DNA from: Mytilinidion resinicola
Lineage: Eukaryota; Ascomycota; Dothideomycetes; Mytilinidiales; Mytilinidiaceae
DNA: 24,516 bases
Reading direction: 5' to 3'
NCBI RefSeq assembly: GCF_010093595.1
Contig: NW_022985461.1
Coordinates: 202,783-227,298, forward strand
Shown here: in pieces, positions 10,301-20,432 of the stretch
Numbering within the stretch: position 1 is the stretch's first letter
Layout: every line of letters starts with the position of its first letter
Program-made: the position numbers and the translations under genes
Notes under the pieces: generated by a model
Database searches by the model: none
Seen by the model: the letters and a program-made list of their open reading frames with translations, nothing else
Told to the model about the DNA's origin: nothing

Positions 10301-13300
10301 GACCGACCTCGCACCACGACTCTCGCCCTTGTCCTTATTGCAGCACCTGTCATACCCCAAGCGAGAAAGCTTGGATATCAAGTGGAAGAAAGTCTTGATC
10401 CAGTACGGCTTAGCAATTACTGACCTTCAACGAGCCCAGCGCCTTGTTAGAGTATTCAAAGGCTATGTTCGAAATCCAGTGGATCTTCAGAAAGAGCTTG
10501 CCAACCCAGGTCACGAGAATTGGGACCCGAACACACTTCCAGATTGGCTACTTCTGGAGCTTGAGGGCAATCTTCTAGTTCGTCCAGTACAAGCTCGAAT
10601 CGCAATGGCAATGATTGAACCATCATCCCATTTGAACTCAATCCTGCAGCTCAACATGGGTGAAGGAAAATCGTCTGTAATCGTACCAATCGTTGCGGCG
10701 TTTCTCGCCGACACACAAAAACTGGCGCGGGTGGTTGTGCTAAAGCCATTGGCTCCACAAATGCTCAATACGCTGATTTCAAAATGCAGTGGGTTGCTTG
10801 CTCGACCTATTTACTACATGCCTTTCTCTCGATCACTTCGGGTATCGACCGAACAAGCCGCCCAGATTCGCGAGTTGTACCAAGAATGTATGCGCATGGG
10901 CGGCATTCTTCTCTCACAGCCTGAACACCTCTTGTCATTTGAGCTCATGGGTTACGAGAGCATTCTCTCCGAGCAGCTACGGGTGGGGCATGAGATGGTC
11001 AAGACTCAGCATTGGCTACACGACCATGCGCGGGACATCCTCGACGAGAGTGACGAAATCCTCAGTGTTATCTTCGAACTGATATACACAATAGGCACGC
11101 AACGTCAAATTGAATTTAGCTCCGGTCGATGGAACCTGATTCAGAGTACATTGGGACGAGTCTCTGAGCTTGCAGTCAAGATGCTTGACGAATTCCCTGA
11201 GGGCATCGAGGTGGAAGCAAAGAACGGACCCGGAAGCTTCCCCCACATTCGCATTCTTCAACCAGCAGCTGGGGAACATCTCCTCGAGGAACTCGCTCAC
11301 GACATTTGTTTTAAAGGGCTTCCGACGAGTCTGCTAAAAGTTCGAAACCTGCCAAAGCACACCCGGAATCAGCTCATCAAACTCATTACAGATTTGAGGG
11401 TGTCGAAACAAGATATCGCGTCATTGCTCGAAATGAAAGCTGACAGCATGATTGACGAGTCGATGTGGAACACAATCCTAGTTCTGCGGGGCATTATTGC
11501 GTTAGGCGCTCTCAGCTTTGCGTTCAAGGAGAAGCGGTGGCGCGTTCATTACGGTCTTGATCAAACTCGGTCCCAGCTCGCAGTTCCATTCCGAGCGAAA
11601 GACATGCCGTCTGCGCGTGCGGAGTATAGTCACCCAGATTCGACTATTATATTGACTTGTTTGTCCTACTACTACAAAGGCCTTTCTAATGAGGAACTCC
11701 TGAACGCCTTCGGCGCGCTTTATCGCTGCGACAATGCGCAAGAGGAGTACGAAGCTTGGATCTGTAACGTCAAAGGCATACCTCTGGCATTTCAGCAGGT
11801 CAAAGGGATCAACCTGCAGGACGTGGAAGTGTTCAATATCAAAGTACTTCCGCATCTCCGTTTCGCGAAAGGAGTTATCGACTTTTATCTCTCACATCTG
11901 GTCTTCCCGCACGAAATTCGTGAGTTTCCTCAGAAGCTGTCTTCCTCCTGCTGGGACATCGCGCAGGCGAGAGTCCACCAAACTACTGGTTTCAGTGGAA
12001 CGAACGACAGCAGGTACATCCTTCCACTATCAATCGAGCAGTCCGATCTCCCAGAGCAACTGCACACCAACGCGATGGTCATGGACTACCTTTTGGGCAG
12101 GGAAAACAAGTACCAGCAAATTCAAGCACAGCCAGGAATAGCCGTCAACGCTAACGTGCTCCTCGATAATGTCATCCACTTAAGCCCACCAGTACGCGTC
12201 ATCCTTGATGTTGGTGCTCAAGTTCTTGATCTTGAAAACGAAGGAGTCGCGCGTCGATGGCTAGAGCTCACGAGTGGCCAACAAGAGGTGCAAGCTGTAG
12301 TATTCTTCAATGATGAGGACGTTCTTTGTGTCCTTGATCGGAACGAGACGCTGGAGCCTCTCAACGTTTCTCCGCTCTTACGCCAAATGGACCGATGCCT
12401 AGTGTATCTTGATCAAGCACATACGCGAGGTACAGACCTGAAGCTTCCCCTCAACTATAGAGCTGCCGTCACCCTAGGGCCGCTGCTGACAAAGGATCGA
12501 TTCGTGCAAGCATGTATGCGCATGCGCAATCTGGGAAAAGGCCAATCCGTCGTCGCCGTTGCGTCGAAAGAAATCGAAAAGCAAATTCAACACTGTTCGA
12601 GCAAATCTTCAGGGAACCAGATAGCCATGGATGATGTTTTAGAGTGGTGCATTCAGAACACGTGCATGCAGACGCGAAAAGAGCTCCCGCTATGGGCTCA
12701 CCAAGGATTGCGATATCAGAAGCAACAGTGTGCGTTGCACGAGAGCGTAAGTGGTTTAGAGGGTGTGTTGTCTTTAGAAGTCACAAAAATGCTTCTCGAG
12801 CCGGAAGCACAGAGTCTGGAAGAGCGGTACGGATTGGACTCGTCCAGATCACTTCACAGCATCATCACCGATTCCGATAGAGAGACGATGATGCATCGGA
12901 TAGATCAGGTCAATGCGATCATCCAGAAGTGCATGAAGTACAACATCACATCACTGGCCGGGGCGACTTTGCAAGAAGAGCAAGAACGTGAGCTTTCCCC
13001 CGAGAACGAGCGAGAGCAGGAGGTAGAGCGACCGCGACCCATGGAACCATGCCGCCACACGATAGATCCTATCATCCGGAACTTTGTGAAAAGTGGGAAC
13101 TTATCACCCTCAGGATGGGGAGGGGCGTACCAAGATGCCTTCGCCAGCTTGCGTTTCACCAGCGCTGGAGAGCACACCGGGATCGGCGAATGGCCGATGG
13201 ATGATCTCCTAGTCACTCGCGACTTCGCGAAAACAGTCCAGATCCCAGACCATGAGACGTCCGATTTCTATATTCGGCCAGTGAACTGGATCCTAAGTCG

Positions 13301-13814
13301 CACCAATGCGCGCGGAGAAGGCACTTACCTGATCATCAGCCCGGCGGACGCAAATGAGCTGCTCCCATCAATCATGGACTATCGTCAAGTGACCCTACAT
13401 ACCTACTGTCCCCGCATCCGGCTCTCCATGCGCTCGTTCGAGGACCTCTCGTTTTGTGTCCTTCCTGCATTCTCTCCTCCGGCTCTCCTGCCACAGCTCA
13501 TTCCCGTCCCAACTCTAGTCAATCTTTTCGCAGGCCAGCTCTACTTTCGAAGCTGGGATGAGTACGATCGAGTGCGTCTGTTCCTGGGCCTCTGCTACGA
13601 AACGCAACATGCGAGGAGTGATGGGTTTGTGATGCCGCCAAATAGGAGCATGGTGGCGCATTCGCTGAAGGACTGTCGCTTCGCCGTCTCGCCGATTGGA
13701 TTCTTGAGGGCGCTGGTTGGCATCAGGCGAAAGGGACAAAGTTTCGAGAGGTCGCACATGGGTACCCTGCTACGAGGAGAGGAGATCAGTTCGGACGAGC
13801 TGGTGGAAGTGTAG
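4349..13814 (+). CDS. Giant DUF6606/DUF3638/DUF3645 protein (3137 aa) with helicase-like motifs
   Basis: Gene model: exons 4349-4646 and 4699-13814. The 52-nt intron (donor GTAAGC, branch GCTGAT, acceptor CAG) joins ...LGDGD to TIALHIRAQNAALLVHQYD, a continuity typical of this family. The N-terminus (RELRYVIDHVFLPPQ) fits DUF6606. The central ATPase-like region carries NMGEGKSSVIVP (GEGKSS 2087-2092, Walker A-like), DESDEIL (2215-2221, motif II-like), DQAHTRGTDLKLP (2671-2683) and RMRNLGKGQS (2707-2716, motif VI-like Arg). A basic CKKC stretch (CxxC) lies near residue 635. Database entries often call such proteins ubiquitinyl hydrolase 1-like, but I see no protease motif; the visible motifs suggest an NTP-driven SF2-type or SecA-like fold. 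Biological role unknown. Exon 2 is an uninterrupted 9.1 kb, so the gene appears intact. Starts at 4352 and 4364 are alternatives. Confidence 0.92.
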
Positions 13815-13987
13815 ATGGTAGGCTGGGATCGGTGAGGTGATAGGTTCAAGCAGTGACTATGGGAGGAAACACTGTCCGACCATGAGAGATGACCAGTCTG
13901 TCAGAGAACATCCTAGATTAGCTGTTTGATAGAACCGTTTCGTGACATTATCACAATCTACATCGGAACGCATTCAACTCGTGCTCA

Positions 13988-14383
13988 ATGGCCTTTGCTT
14001 TGATTATCGTTGATCGCAACAGAATTGTCATGGCGATGACACGTGACGGACGACGCGCTGAGAGGGTCGACGCAAACGATGGCTGTAAAACGAGCGGCGA
14101 AAGTTCATCAGTTCTGGAAAGATTCGAGTGTGAAGTGGGGAGTTATGGAAGATGGAAAGGAAATGGAAAGGAAATAGAAGGATGGAAGGATGAAGACTGG
14201 GCGATCTTAAACCCCGTGCCAGAGCCAAGCCGGGGTATCGGCGGCGTATCGTTCATCGGCGAAAGAATCCACCGATGCATTTATCGTAATGGTCCAACAT
14301 TCGTATTGGTCCCTGATATGATGCCAGGCTGTGGAACACGTGACTTGATGAAAATCCTGGATGAGGCTAAACATCGAGCCTGA
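13988..14383 (+). CDS. Hypothetical protein, 131 aa (doubtful)
   Basis: An ATG-initiated ORF lying 173 bp after the giant gene's stop codon on the same strand. No family is recognised. The middle is a purine-rich tract (about 14140-14200) encoding Trp/Lys/Gly-rich sequence such as GRWKGNGKEIEGWKDEDW. The end (RCIYRNGPTFVLVPDMMPG, then LMKILDEAKHRA) looks more protein-like, with a plausible strand and helix. It may be a small lineage-specific gene, an exon fragment, or chance. No introns or regulatory signals were found. Confidence 0.25.
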   Translation: MAFALIIVDRNRIVMAMTRDGRRAERVDANDGCKTSGESSSVLERFECEVGSYGRWKGNGKEIEGWKDEDWAILNPVPEPSRGIGGVSFIGERIHRCIYRNGPTFVLVPDMMPGCGTRDLMKILDEAKHRA

Positions 14384-15985
14384 CGCATCGGAATGCTGCC
14401 TTGGAAGACAACACGACTAGACCAAAGCCAACAGAGGGAGATCGACAGCATCAGCTGACCAAGCTGCCGCTGGATCTAGCTGCATTCTCCGCAATCTGCC
14501 TTCCAAACAACATTGCTACGTCTAGCTCGTACACCAACGCGCTCGCTCACCGTCCCGTCCTCTACTCATCCAACGCCGACTCAAGCACCTCCTCCACACA
14601 ATCTGGGAAATCCGAGGCTGGAACAGAATGGTGATAAGGTCGGACGCCAAGAAATTCCAAGGGTGCAGTCAAAAACAGAGGAGCGAGTTATAAAACTAGG
14701 CACCAGAAACGGGATCCGCAGCCGGGACCAGAACGGGACCCCGTTAAATCAAGCACAGCCAACCCCACATTATTTACAGTAACGGAATGGAAGTGCTCGG
14801 TTTCACCCACTGCGCTAACGGGCCCAAGAAAGCACAATGTTCGATGGACAGATTGAACCCCAAGCTACTATATATGCGAAACCGTGACACATTGGGCCCT
14901 TCGCTAAGCAATGTGGTACAGAGGTTGAAAGGACTTGAAAATCAGTGCGCCATTCCTCGCAAAATGGCGATCTGTTCACCAATACACACACTCGACCATG
15001 GAAAAGAAGATGTGCCAAAACTGAAGATGGAGAAGGGGCAAATACCTGCCACTCGTAGAACCGCACTCTAGTGCCGAGTTCTTTGTTAGATAGGATTGGT
15101 GGGCCGCTCTGAAATGAAGATGCCGAAGACCAGTGCGCTCGCCTGGAAAGCGTACACGGAGAAAGCTCTGCGCCAGCGCGCACCTACTTGATTAAGTAGG
15201 CACCTGGCAACCCGAGCCAGACACGTGAGACTGGCAGAACCTTACAAGCGAGGTGGCGCCCAAATCGTCCACGCTCATGGCAAGTCCTTCCGACTCGCTT
15301 TGACGCTTGGTAGACACGCTTGACAACTTAGGAGAACACCACATGACCAGTCGTCGGGAGGGCGCAGCTCTCTTGAACCGGAGTGCCTTGCTTATTGTAA
15401 GCTTCACCGGATCTTAGCGAAAACGCCGCCTTCTTATGTGAGATCGCGGAGACCGCTTTACAATAGCTGACTCCTATCGTTTTCCTCATGGAATTTACCC
15501 TCTTCAATGTAGGATGGCCAGCTAGTGATTATTCCTCGTTGGTTTTGTTCCTATTAAGATCGTCTCTTAGATCTGGTACTTCTCTATGTAATGTGATGAA
15601 ATCAGCTTCGCTGGTCGGATCTAGGGAATCAACACATCGACGCGTCGATGCATCGTCCATGTGTTTTGGCCCCGCAAAACAATAGCTTATCTCCACTGCC
15701 ACATCGCTTAAGTTCCTGGTTTAGTAAGTTACGATCGAAATCTGTCGTGTTGATGGCTACAGACTGCGCGTCCGCAGCGCCGGTTCCGTCCAGCCTTCAC
15801 CGGCAAGCCAGCGCTGCGCCCCCTCCTCGAGAGGAAGTGTCGGTGTAGATGGTGTACATAAGTTGCCAGGAATTCCACAATGTGGAGTGATTCCACCCTC
15901 AACAAGCTAGCAATTTTTCTCCTATCTCTTCTATATTCGCACTTATATTACTCTCGCCAACCAGGTCTCTAGATAGATCAAGGAA
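14384..15985. other. 1.6 kb without a supportable gene
   Basis: Several ORFs of 60-120 codons occur on both strands, but none shows family motifs, and many begin at non-ATG codons or overlap each other antisense. A small hairpin lies at 15183-15200. A pyrimidine-rich stretch at about 15915-15960 probably belongs to the 5' UTR of the gene at 15986. Confidence 0.4.
15183..15200. repeat. Short hairpin
   Basis: CCTACTT-GATT-AAGTAGG: a 7-bp perfect stem around a 4-base loop. No run of T follows and no function is evident. Confidence 0.5.
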
Positions 15986-16651
15986 ATGTCCCAAGCCACT
16001 CAGCCCACGATATCCTCGCTCATGTTGGTGCCGCATTGGGATCCCATCGCAACCCTCAGCATTGACCTGAAACCGGACGGTCATTTTACCTGCTCGGGTG
16101 TTAAAAACGGAACAACAGACTCCTGCGGCTACCATCTTAGGGGGGAGAAAGCATCCAAGGTCAATCATTTGATAGACGACATCTCAATCTCATCGCCACA
16201 AAGCGCAACCCAGTCTCTAAGAGCTCTTGCCGACCTCACTCTATGCCCGAACCACGGGATCCAAGCTAGGGGCAAGGTGACAGAGTGGAGCGCAACAATC
16301 AACCGCCTATCACCACCCACACAATCGGGATCAAATATATCAAGCGCGCATACTCCTTCACCATCTCCTTCCCTTCAAACGGAAGTCACCCCTCAGTCCA
16401 CTCCTGGCAGCAATAGCTCCCTCACTCGACCACAGCAAAGTGAGAATAGAAGCCCAAACCCGCATACCAGTGATGCAACAATGGTGGAGGAGGTCAGCCT
16501 TTTGCGGAAGGAGATTGAGCTCCTGACAGCGCGAATTGCTTCTCTAGAGGCGGGCCATGAAGAAACGGCGAAAGATACCTCTCAGCGGAAGGTATCGAAC
16601 CGGTCGCTGGTGCGTTCAGGGTTACGATCGGCTTTTTTGGGCAGGAATTGA
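15986..16651 (+). CDS. Small Cys/His-domain protein with C-terminal coiled coil (221 aa)
   Basis: The ATG lies in good context (AAGGAAATGTCC) after a CT-rich leader. Residues about 30-105 carry C36, C47, H50, C87 and H90 in the order C-x10-C-x2-H ... L-A-x-L-x-L-C-x2-H, ending in a VTEW helix. This resembles the small Cys/His module that precedes a T5orf172/DUF1766 (GIY-YIG) domain in many Pezizomycotina proteins; no GIY-YIG domain is visible here. A Ser/Pro/Thr-rich linker (109-165) leads to a clear heptad-like helix (166-190, EEVSLLRKEIELLTARIASL) and a short basic tail. An overlapping ORF (16557-16808) in another frame ends VCDGLYSRNCNHEDYIHLVE and might be a displaced 3' exon, but no good intron joins them. 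Function unknown. Confidence 0.55.
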   Translation: MSQATQPTISSLMLVPHWDPIATLSIDLKPDGHFTCSGVKNGTTDSCGYHLRGEKASKVNHLIDDISISSPQSATQSLRALADLTLCPNHGIQARGKVTEWSATINRLSPPTQSGSNISSAHTPSPSPSLQTEVTPQSTPGSNSSLTRPQQSENRSPNPHTSDATMVEEVSLLRKEIELLTARIASLEAGHEETAKDTSQRKVSNRSLVRSGLRSAFLGRN

Positions 16652-17105
16652 TATCGGACCGCATGCTAGCTTTGAGCGGGGAGCATCCTCTCCTTGGGAA
16701 ACTGAGTATCAAAGAATGGTTTGTGATGGACTGTATTCCCGAAACTGCAATCATGAAGACTATATCCATCTTGTAGAGGAAGGCGGTGAGAATTACTTAG
16801 TGGAATGAGCTTAGATTAGGATTGAAAAGTACTGTCCTAGTGCAGCACCCTCCATCTCCAACTCGAAAGTGCCAACGATCGGGTCAAGGGTGATGCAAGC
16901 TACACTCGTGTGGCTCACGACGACGGCTTCGCTTCCTGCTGACCGAGTACTATTCTGGTTTGGATATCATACGAATGGGATCAGCAACTGTAGCAGCACT
17001 ATATGTCATGGCGCTAAAGCTTATCGCATGCAGAACTCATCCTTGATTCTAGGAAATCATAACTAAATAAAAAGGAATGTTATATGTTGCCAGATGCTAT
17101 TCTGC
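16652..17105. other. Intergenic between convergent genes
   Basis: This is the 3' region of the plus-strand gene at 15986 and the minus-strand gene ending at 17106. It is AT-rich near 17060-17090 (AACTAAATAAAAAGG), where polyadenylation signals are likely. Nothing else is seen apart from the overlapping frame to 16808 noted with the previous gene. Confidence 0.4.
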
Positions 17106-18673
17106 TTACCCAAACGCTCCACACCTCGGAACTTTGTCCAACTTCTCCACAATGCAGTCCTTGAATTTTCCTTTGCCCCACTCCATTAACTGAGCTAGAA
17201 AACGCACGAACTCTCTCGCATCGCGTTCGCATGTAGTGCGCCACGACTGAAGAAACTCCATGTGAAATGCGCCTTCATGCTCGAAATGCACCCACAACTC
17301 GTGTACAGGGCCCTCTATCAGGATGGAGAAACAGAGCGGTGGAGTCGATTGCGGCGCCGACGACGTCGTGGATGGCGATGTGAGCTTCGGATCCAGCGTC
17401 TGGAATCCCAAGTCAGAATGCGAGCTCGCGCCACATGCCGCCTGATGACAGAGATCCTTCAGAATCGTGAGCATGGAAGCACCACTAATGGCGGCTTGGT
17501 TCTGCGCGCTAATCAGACTCCCATTCAGGCCCAAACCCTTCGCTTCTACAATTAAGAAGGGAAACCGTATACCCATGTCGGCCGCATGCGGATCGCTCAG
17601 TATTGACCCAGATGCCTGGTGATCAACTAACCGCCGCTGGTGCCGCTGTATGAACGCAGTGTGTGCGAGCCCAATTGTTATATCTGGTTTTGACGTGGAT
17701 ATGTGATATGGATCCGCAGCCTCAGTGCTGGTGGTCGACGCCACTGATTGTGTGTATGGTGGCAGGGACGGTATGGGCCCAGTAAAGGTAGCTGCAGCGG
17801 CGCTTGGATTGAAGTTGAGGAGGGTGGTTTGTCCTGATGCGGAGCGAGGCGTGCGCGTTCCGCTATCATCTTCATTTTGCAATTCGTCAAGCGATAAGCC
17901 AGTCGGCTTGAGATCAGAATTCCAGACTAGTTTATGAGGTAAGCATCTTGCCCACGAAGCTCTTGAGGATACCCAACAAGCTTACCCTTCTCAGACATGC
18001 GCGTCCTCAGCGTGCCCGGCGAAAGGTCCGCTAGGCTCCTTACAAGGCCGTTCAGGCTGGCCTTCCAATCGCCCTCAAGCAAGCACTCGCGCGCATTTCT
18101 TCGAGATTCAGCCGTGAACGTCGCTACTAGCCCGGCGAGACATGCAGCAGCTTGTGGTTCATCTACTGTATCCGCTACTCGGTCCTCCCACGACTCGATT
18201 CCCAGTATTCCTCGCACCTCGTCATCGATTGCGGGCGGAAGATCAGCCAGATTGTCCACGAAGACGCCAGCGTGGTACATATTCCGTGTACGGTACGTTT
18301 GTGGTGATGGTCTTTTGCTGGGACTGGGCGTTCGAGATCCGTGAGAGCGCGCATGCTGTTTCGCGCTGCGGCGCCCGCGATCGTTCAAGGATGCGCTTCG
18401 AGGCGTCGGAGGTGCTGCCATCATCTCTAGATCGCAGACAGCCGCACAGTTTTCCACCCAGTGCTGGACTAACGATTCATGTGCCTCGCGATTTGATTGT
18501 TGCGTTGATCGGAGCGCTTCTTCGGCTAGCGCAAGCGTCTGCGATGATGGATTCGATGGAGGTGGTGAGGATACGCGGGGTGCGCCGACGTCGGCAAGTT
18601 GCGTTTTGCGGCGCTTCGCACTACAAGTGCTGTGGCGAAAGGACTGCCAGCTATTGGAAGTTCGTCGCTTCAT
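17106..18673 (-). CDS. DUF7924-type protein with PD-(D/E)XK-like motifs (502 aa)
   Basis: Gene model on the minus strand: exon 1 18673-17986, 59-nt intron 17985-17927, exon 2 17926-17106. Donor GTAAGC, branch GCTTAC and acceptor CTAG fit fungal consensus, and the splice gives ...RMSEK-VWNSDLKPTG in one frame. The N-terminus (MKRRTSNSWQSF...KRRKT) is basic and nuclear-localisation-like. Residues about 130-230 hold NMYHAGVFVDNLADLP and GILGIESWEDRV. The C-terminal half has KPDITIGL (KPD 309-311), RFPFLIVEAKG (E357-A-K359) and NQAAISGASMLTIL, the D...ExK spacing expected of a restriction-endonuclease-like fold. This matches the fungal DUF7924 family, whose function is not established; nuclease activity is inference. 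The longer ORF start at 18691 is GTG, so the ATG at 18673 is preferred. Confidence 0.85.
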
Positions 18674-19238
18674 TGTATGGAAGATGGACACGTATGGAGA
18701 GCTATGGCTGAGATAGTACAGTTTTATGCTTGATTATGATGGTGTTGACGTTCGGCTGAGAAACCATAACAATCGGGAAAACCTCGGCACTCCGTCGCAT
18801 GGCTGAAGGCTGTGCTTGTAACCTCTTGGAACCTCTTGGCGCCCACCGCACTCACAACCGCTCGATTGCGTGGGCCTCGATCCCATAATGTCGCGTAACG
18901 GCACGAATGGCCTTGTTCCGCCGGTGGATCTCTTCTTCCGGACTGAGTTTAGATGTTTCGTTGCATTTTAAGGGTACGTTTAAGTCAATCTCGTCGGTCG
19001 AGCAAGGAACGAACCGTACGATGGTCGTTCACTGATGCAGCTTGTTCTGGTGAGTCGTCGTGGCCGACGATCGATCGATCGTGTTGGTTATTTTTAGCGC
19101 GTTTCATTGTTGGCTCACAATCGCTAATACAGGTATACGCTCAGCATAAAGGAGAGAGCAAAATTGAGACGTGGGGCCGCGAAATAATTCATATCCTCAC
19201 CTCCTCAAAATATCAAGTATGGTGTGTTTTTACCTTGA
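18674..19238. other. Intergenic with a perfect 16-bp palindrome
   Basis: This is the upstream region of the DUF7924 gene and the downstream region of the FtsJ-like gene, both on the minus strand. ACGATCGATCGATCGT at 19067-19082 is a perfect palindrome and a CGAT microsatellite. No gene is supportable; plus-strand ORFs here lack motifs. Confidence 0.5.
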
Positions 19239-20432
19239 TCAAGGCACTTCAGCCCCTTTCTTCGGCCAATAGTGCCGCTTCTTCCTACCATCATTCCGAG
19301 CCTTGGTAAAGTCCTGCCTCTCCAACGCACCAGCCTGAATCTTCCAGACAGGAATCGCCAACTCAATAAGCTTAGGACCAAACTCATCCAGCACTTTTTC
19401 CACAGCCTCCACGTCCATTTCAGGATCCTTTTCTCCTGTTCCTTCATCACCACCAAATGTCGCACGAGACCAACTCTTCCTCCACTTTTCCAGCGCAGCC
19501 TTTGCACTCTCAGCCTCTGGTTGTACGTTCTTAGCCACGAGGTAGAAAGTTGATCGAAGAGCGTGTTTCTTGTATGGTTTGAACAACTGGATATTTGCAA
19601 ATGAGTTGAATTGGTGAAGTAGATGTACTACATCCCAGGCATCTGGTCTGCGAAGTAAGACAGCCATTGTCCCTCCCGGAATGATCCGCTGCATACTTAG
19701 GATGAGCTGAGATGTCGTCAGACGCATTCGTTCGAATTCTCGTCTGTGCTCAGATCGCTCATGACTCCTGAGAACGGCACCGCCGCAGAAAATGAGCTGA
19801 AAGCGTTGATCAACGAAGGGGCGTTCAGCGTGGAAGAGGGAGTGGTCTGGATGACACGTTGGAATGGTTCCGACGCCGAACTCACTCGCGAGCATGGTGA
19901 TGTCCATGAACTTGACGTATTCGGCAGGTAATGTGAACCGGTTTTTGTAACCGCCAATTTCGGGAGGGAGAGTGATGCCATAGGCGATTGCGTTAGGGTT
20001 GTACTCCAAGGTGCCCCACGTGAAGCCGCCTGGTGCCATGCATAAGTCCAGGGACTGGAAGGGTTGAACACCAAGGTCTCCTGGGGTCAGAGCGCTTGTC
20101 TTCGCCTGCATTTCCTCTGCGATTTGCTTTGTCATATCGTAGAATGCTTGCGCTGCATCCTCTGTGGCTTTGTCCGATTGTTCACGTCGATTCTGCCAAT
20201 AACTGTCTCCGTCTGGATTGTCCCAACCCTGAAATGGTATTAATAAGTGATCAAAATTGATGCACATCGCTGGTGCAACTACCTTCTTCCTAGCTGCCTC
20301 GAGCCGTATGAAAGTTGGACTGTTCATAGCCAGATATTCTGCTACAATTTTGTTTGGGCCAGTCGCGGGATCATAGATTTGAGGCCCGTTTGGTGTCGAC
20401 AAACTAGGTATGTCTCGTTGTAGTTCTGACAT
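19239..20432 (-). CDS. FtsJ-like (RrmJ-type) methyltransferase-family protein
   Basis: The uninterrupted ORF encodes 397 aa. However, 20282-20229 looks like a 54-nt intron (GTAGTT...TTTCAG), divisible by three and free of stops. Removing it deletes VVAPAMCINFDHLLIPFQ and joins RLEAARKK to GWDNPDGD, which reads like the family, so 379 aa is more likely. The SAM-binding motif I is SLDLCMAPGGF (DLCMAPGGF at 111-119 spliced). RMRLTTSQLILSMQRIIPGG and QLFKPYKKHALRSTFYLVAK follow, as in fungal FtsJ-like proteins of about 400 aa. Such enzymes methylate RNA 2'-OH groups; the substrate here is unknown. Where an FCDG-type acidic motif is expected, this protein has FCGGAV (residues 197-202 spliced), and the KDKE residues of bacterial RrmJ are not all recognisable, so activity is uncertain. 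The start ATG is well placed, with a frame-consistent N-terminus. Confidence 0.85.
   Translation of the reverse strand: MSELQRDIPSLSTPNGPQIYDPATGPNKIVAEYLAMNSPTFIRLEAARKKVVAPAMCINFDHLLIPFQGWDNPDGDSYWQNRREQSDKATEDAAQAFYDMTKQIAEEMQAKTSALTPGDLGVQPFQSLDLCMAPGGFTWGTLEYNPNAIAYGITLPPEIGGYKNRFTLPAEYVKFMDITMLASEFGVGTIPTCHPDHSLFHAERPFVDQRFQLIFCGGAVLRSHERSEHRREFERMRLTTSQLILSMQRIIPGGTMAVLLRRPDAWDVVHLLHQFNSFANIQLFKPYKKHALRSTFYLVAKNVQPEAESAKAALEKWRKSWSRATFGGDEGTGEKDPEMDVEAVEKVLDEFGPKLIELAIPVWKIQAGALERQDFTKARNDGRKKRHYWPKKGAEVP

Noticed and set aside
14513..15071. Several overlapping 77-94-aa plus ORFs
   Set aside because: No shared frame, motifs or splice signals, and low-complexity composition; probably chance.
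17927..17930. Apparent -1 frameshift or pseudogene break between two DUF7924 ORFs
   Set aside because: A consensus GTAAGC...GCTTAC...CTAG intron (17985-17927) explains the frame change and gives VWNSDLKP in frame.
18142..18711. 189-aa plus-strand ORF
   Set aside because: It lies antisense to exon 1 of the DUF7924 gene, which has clear family motifs and splice signals; the plus frame has none.
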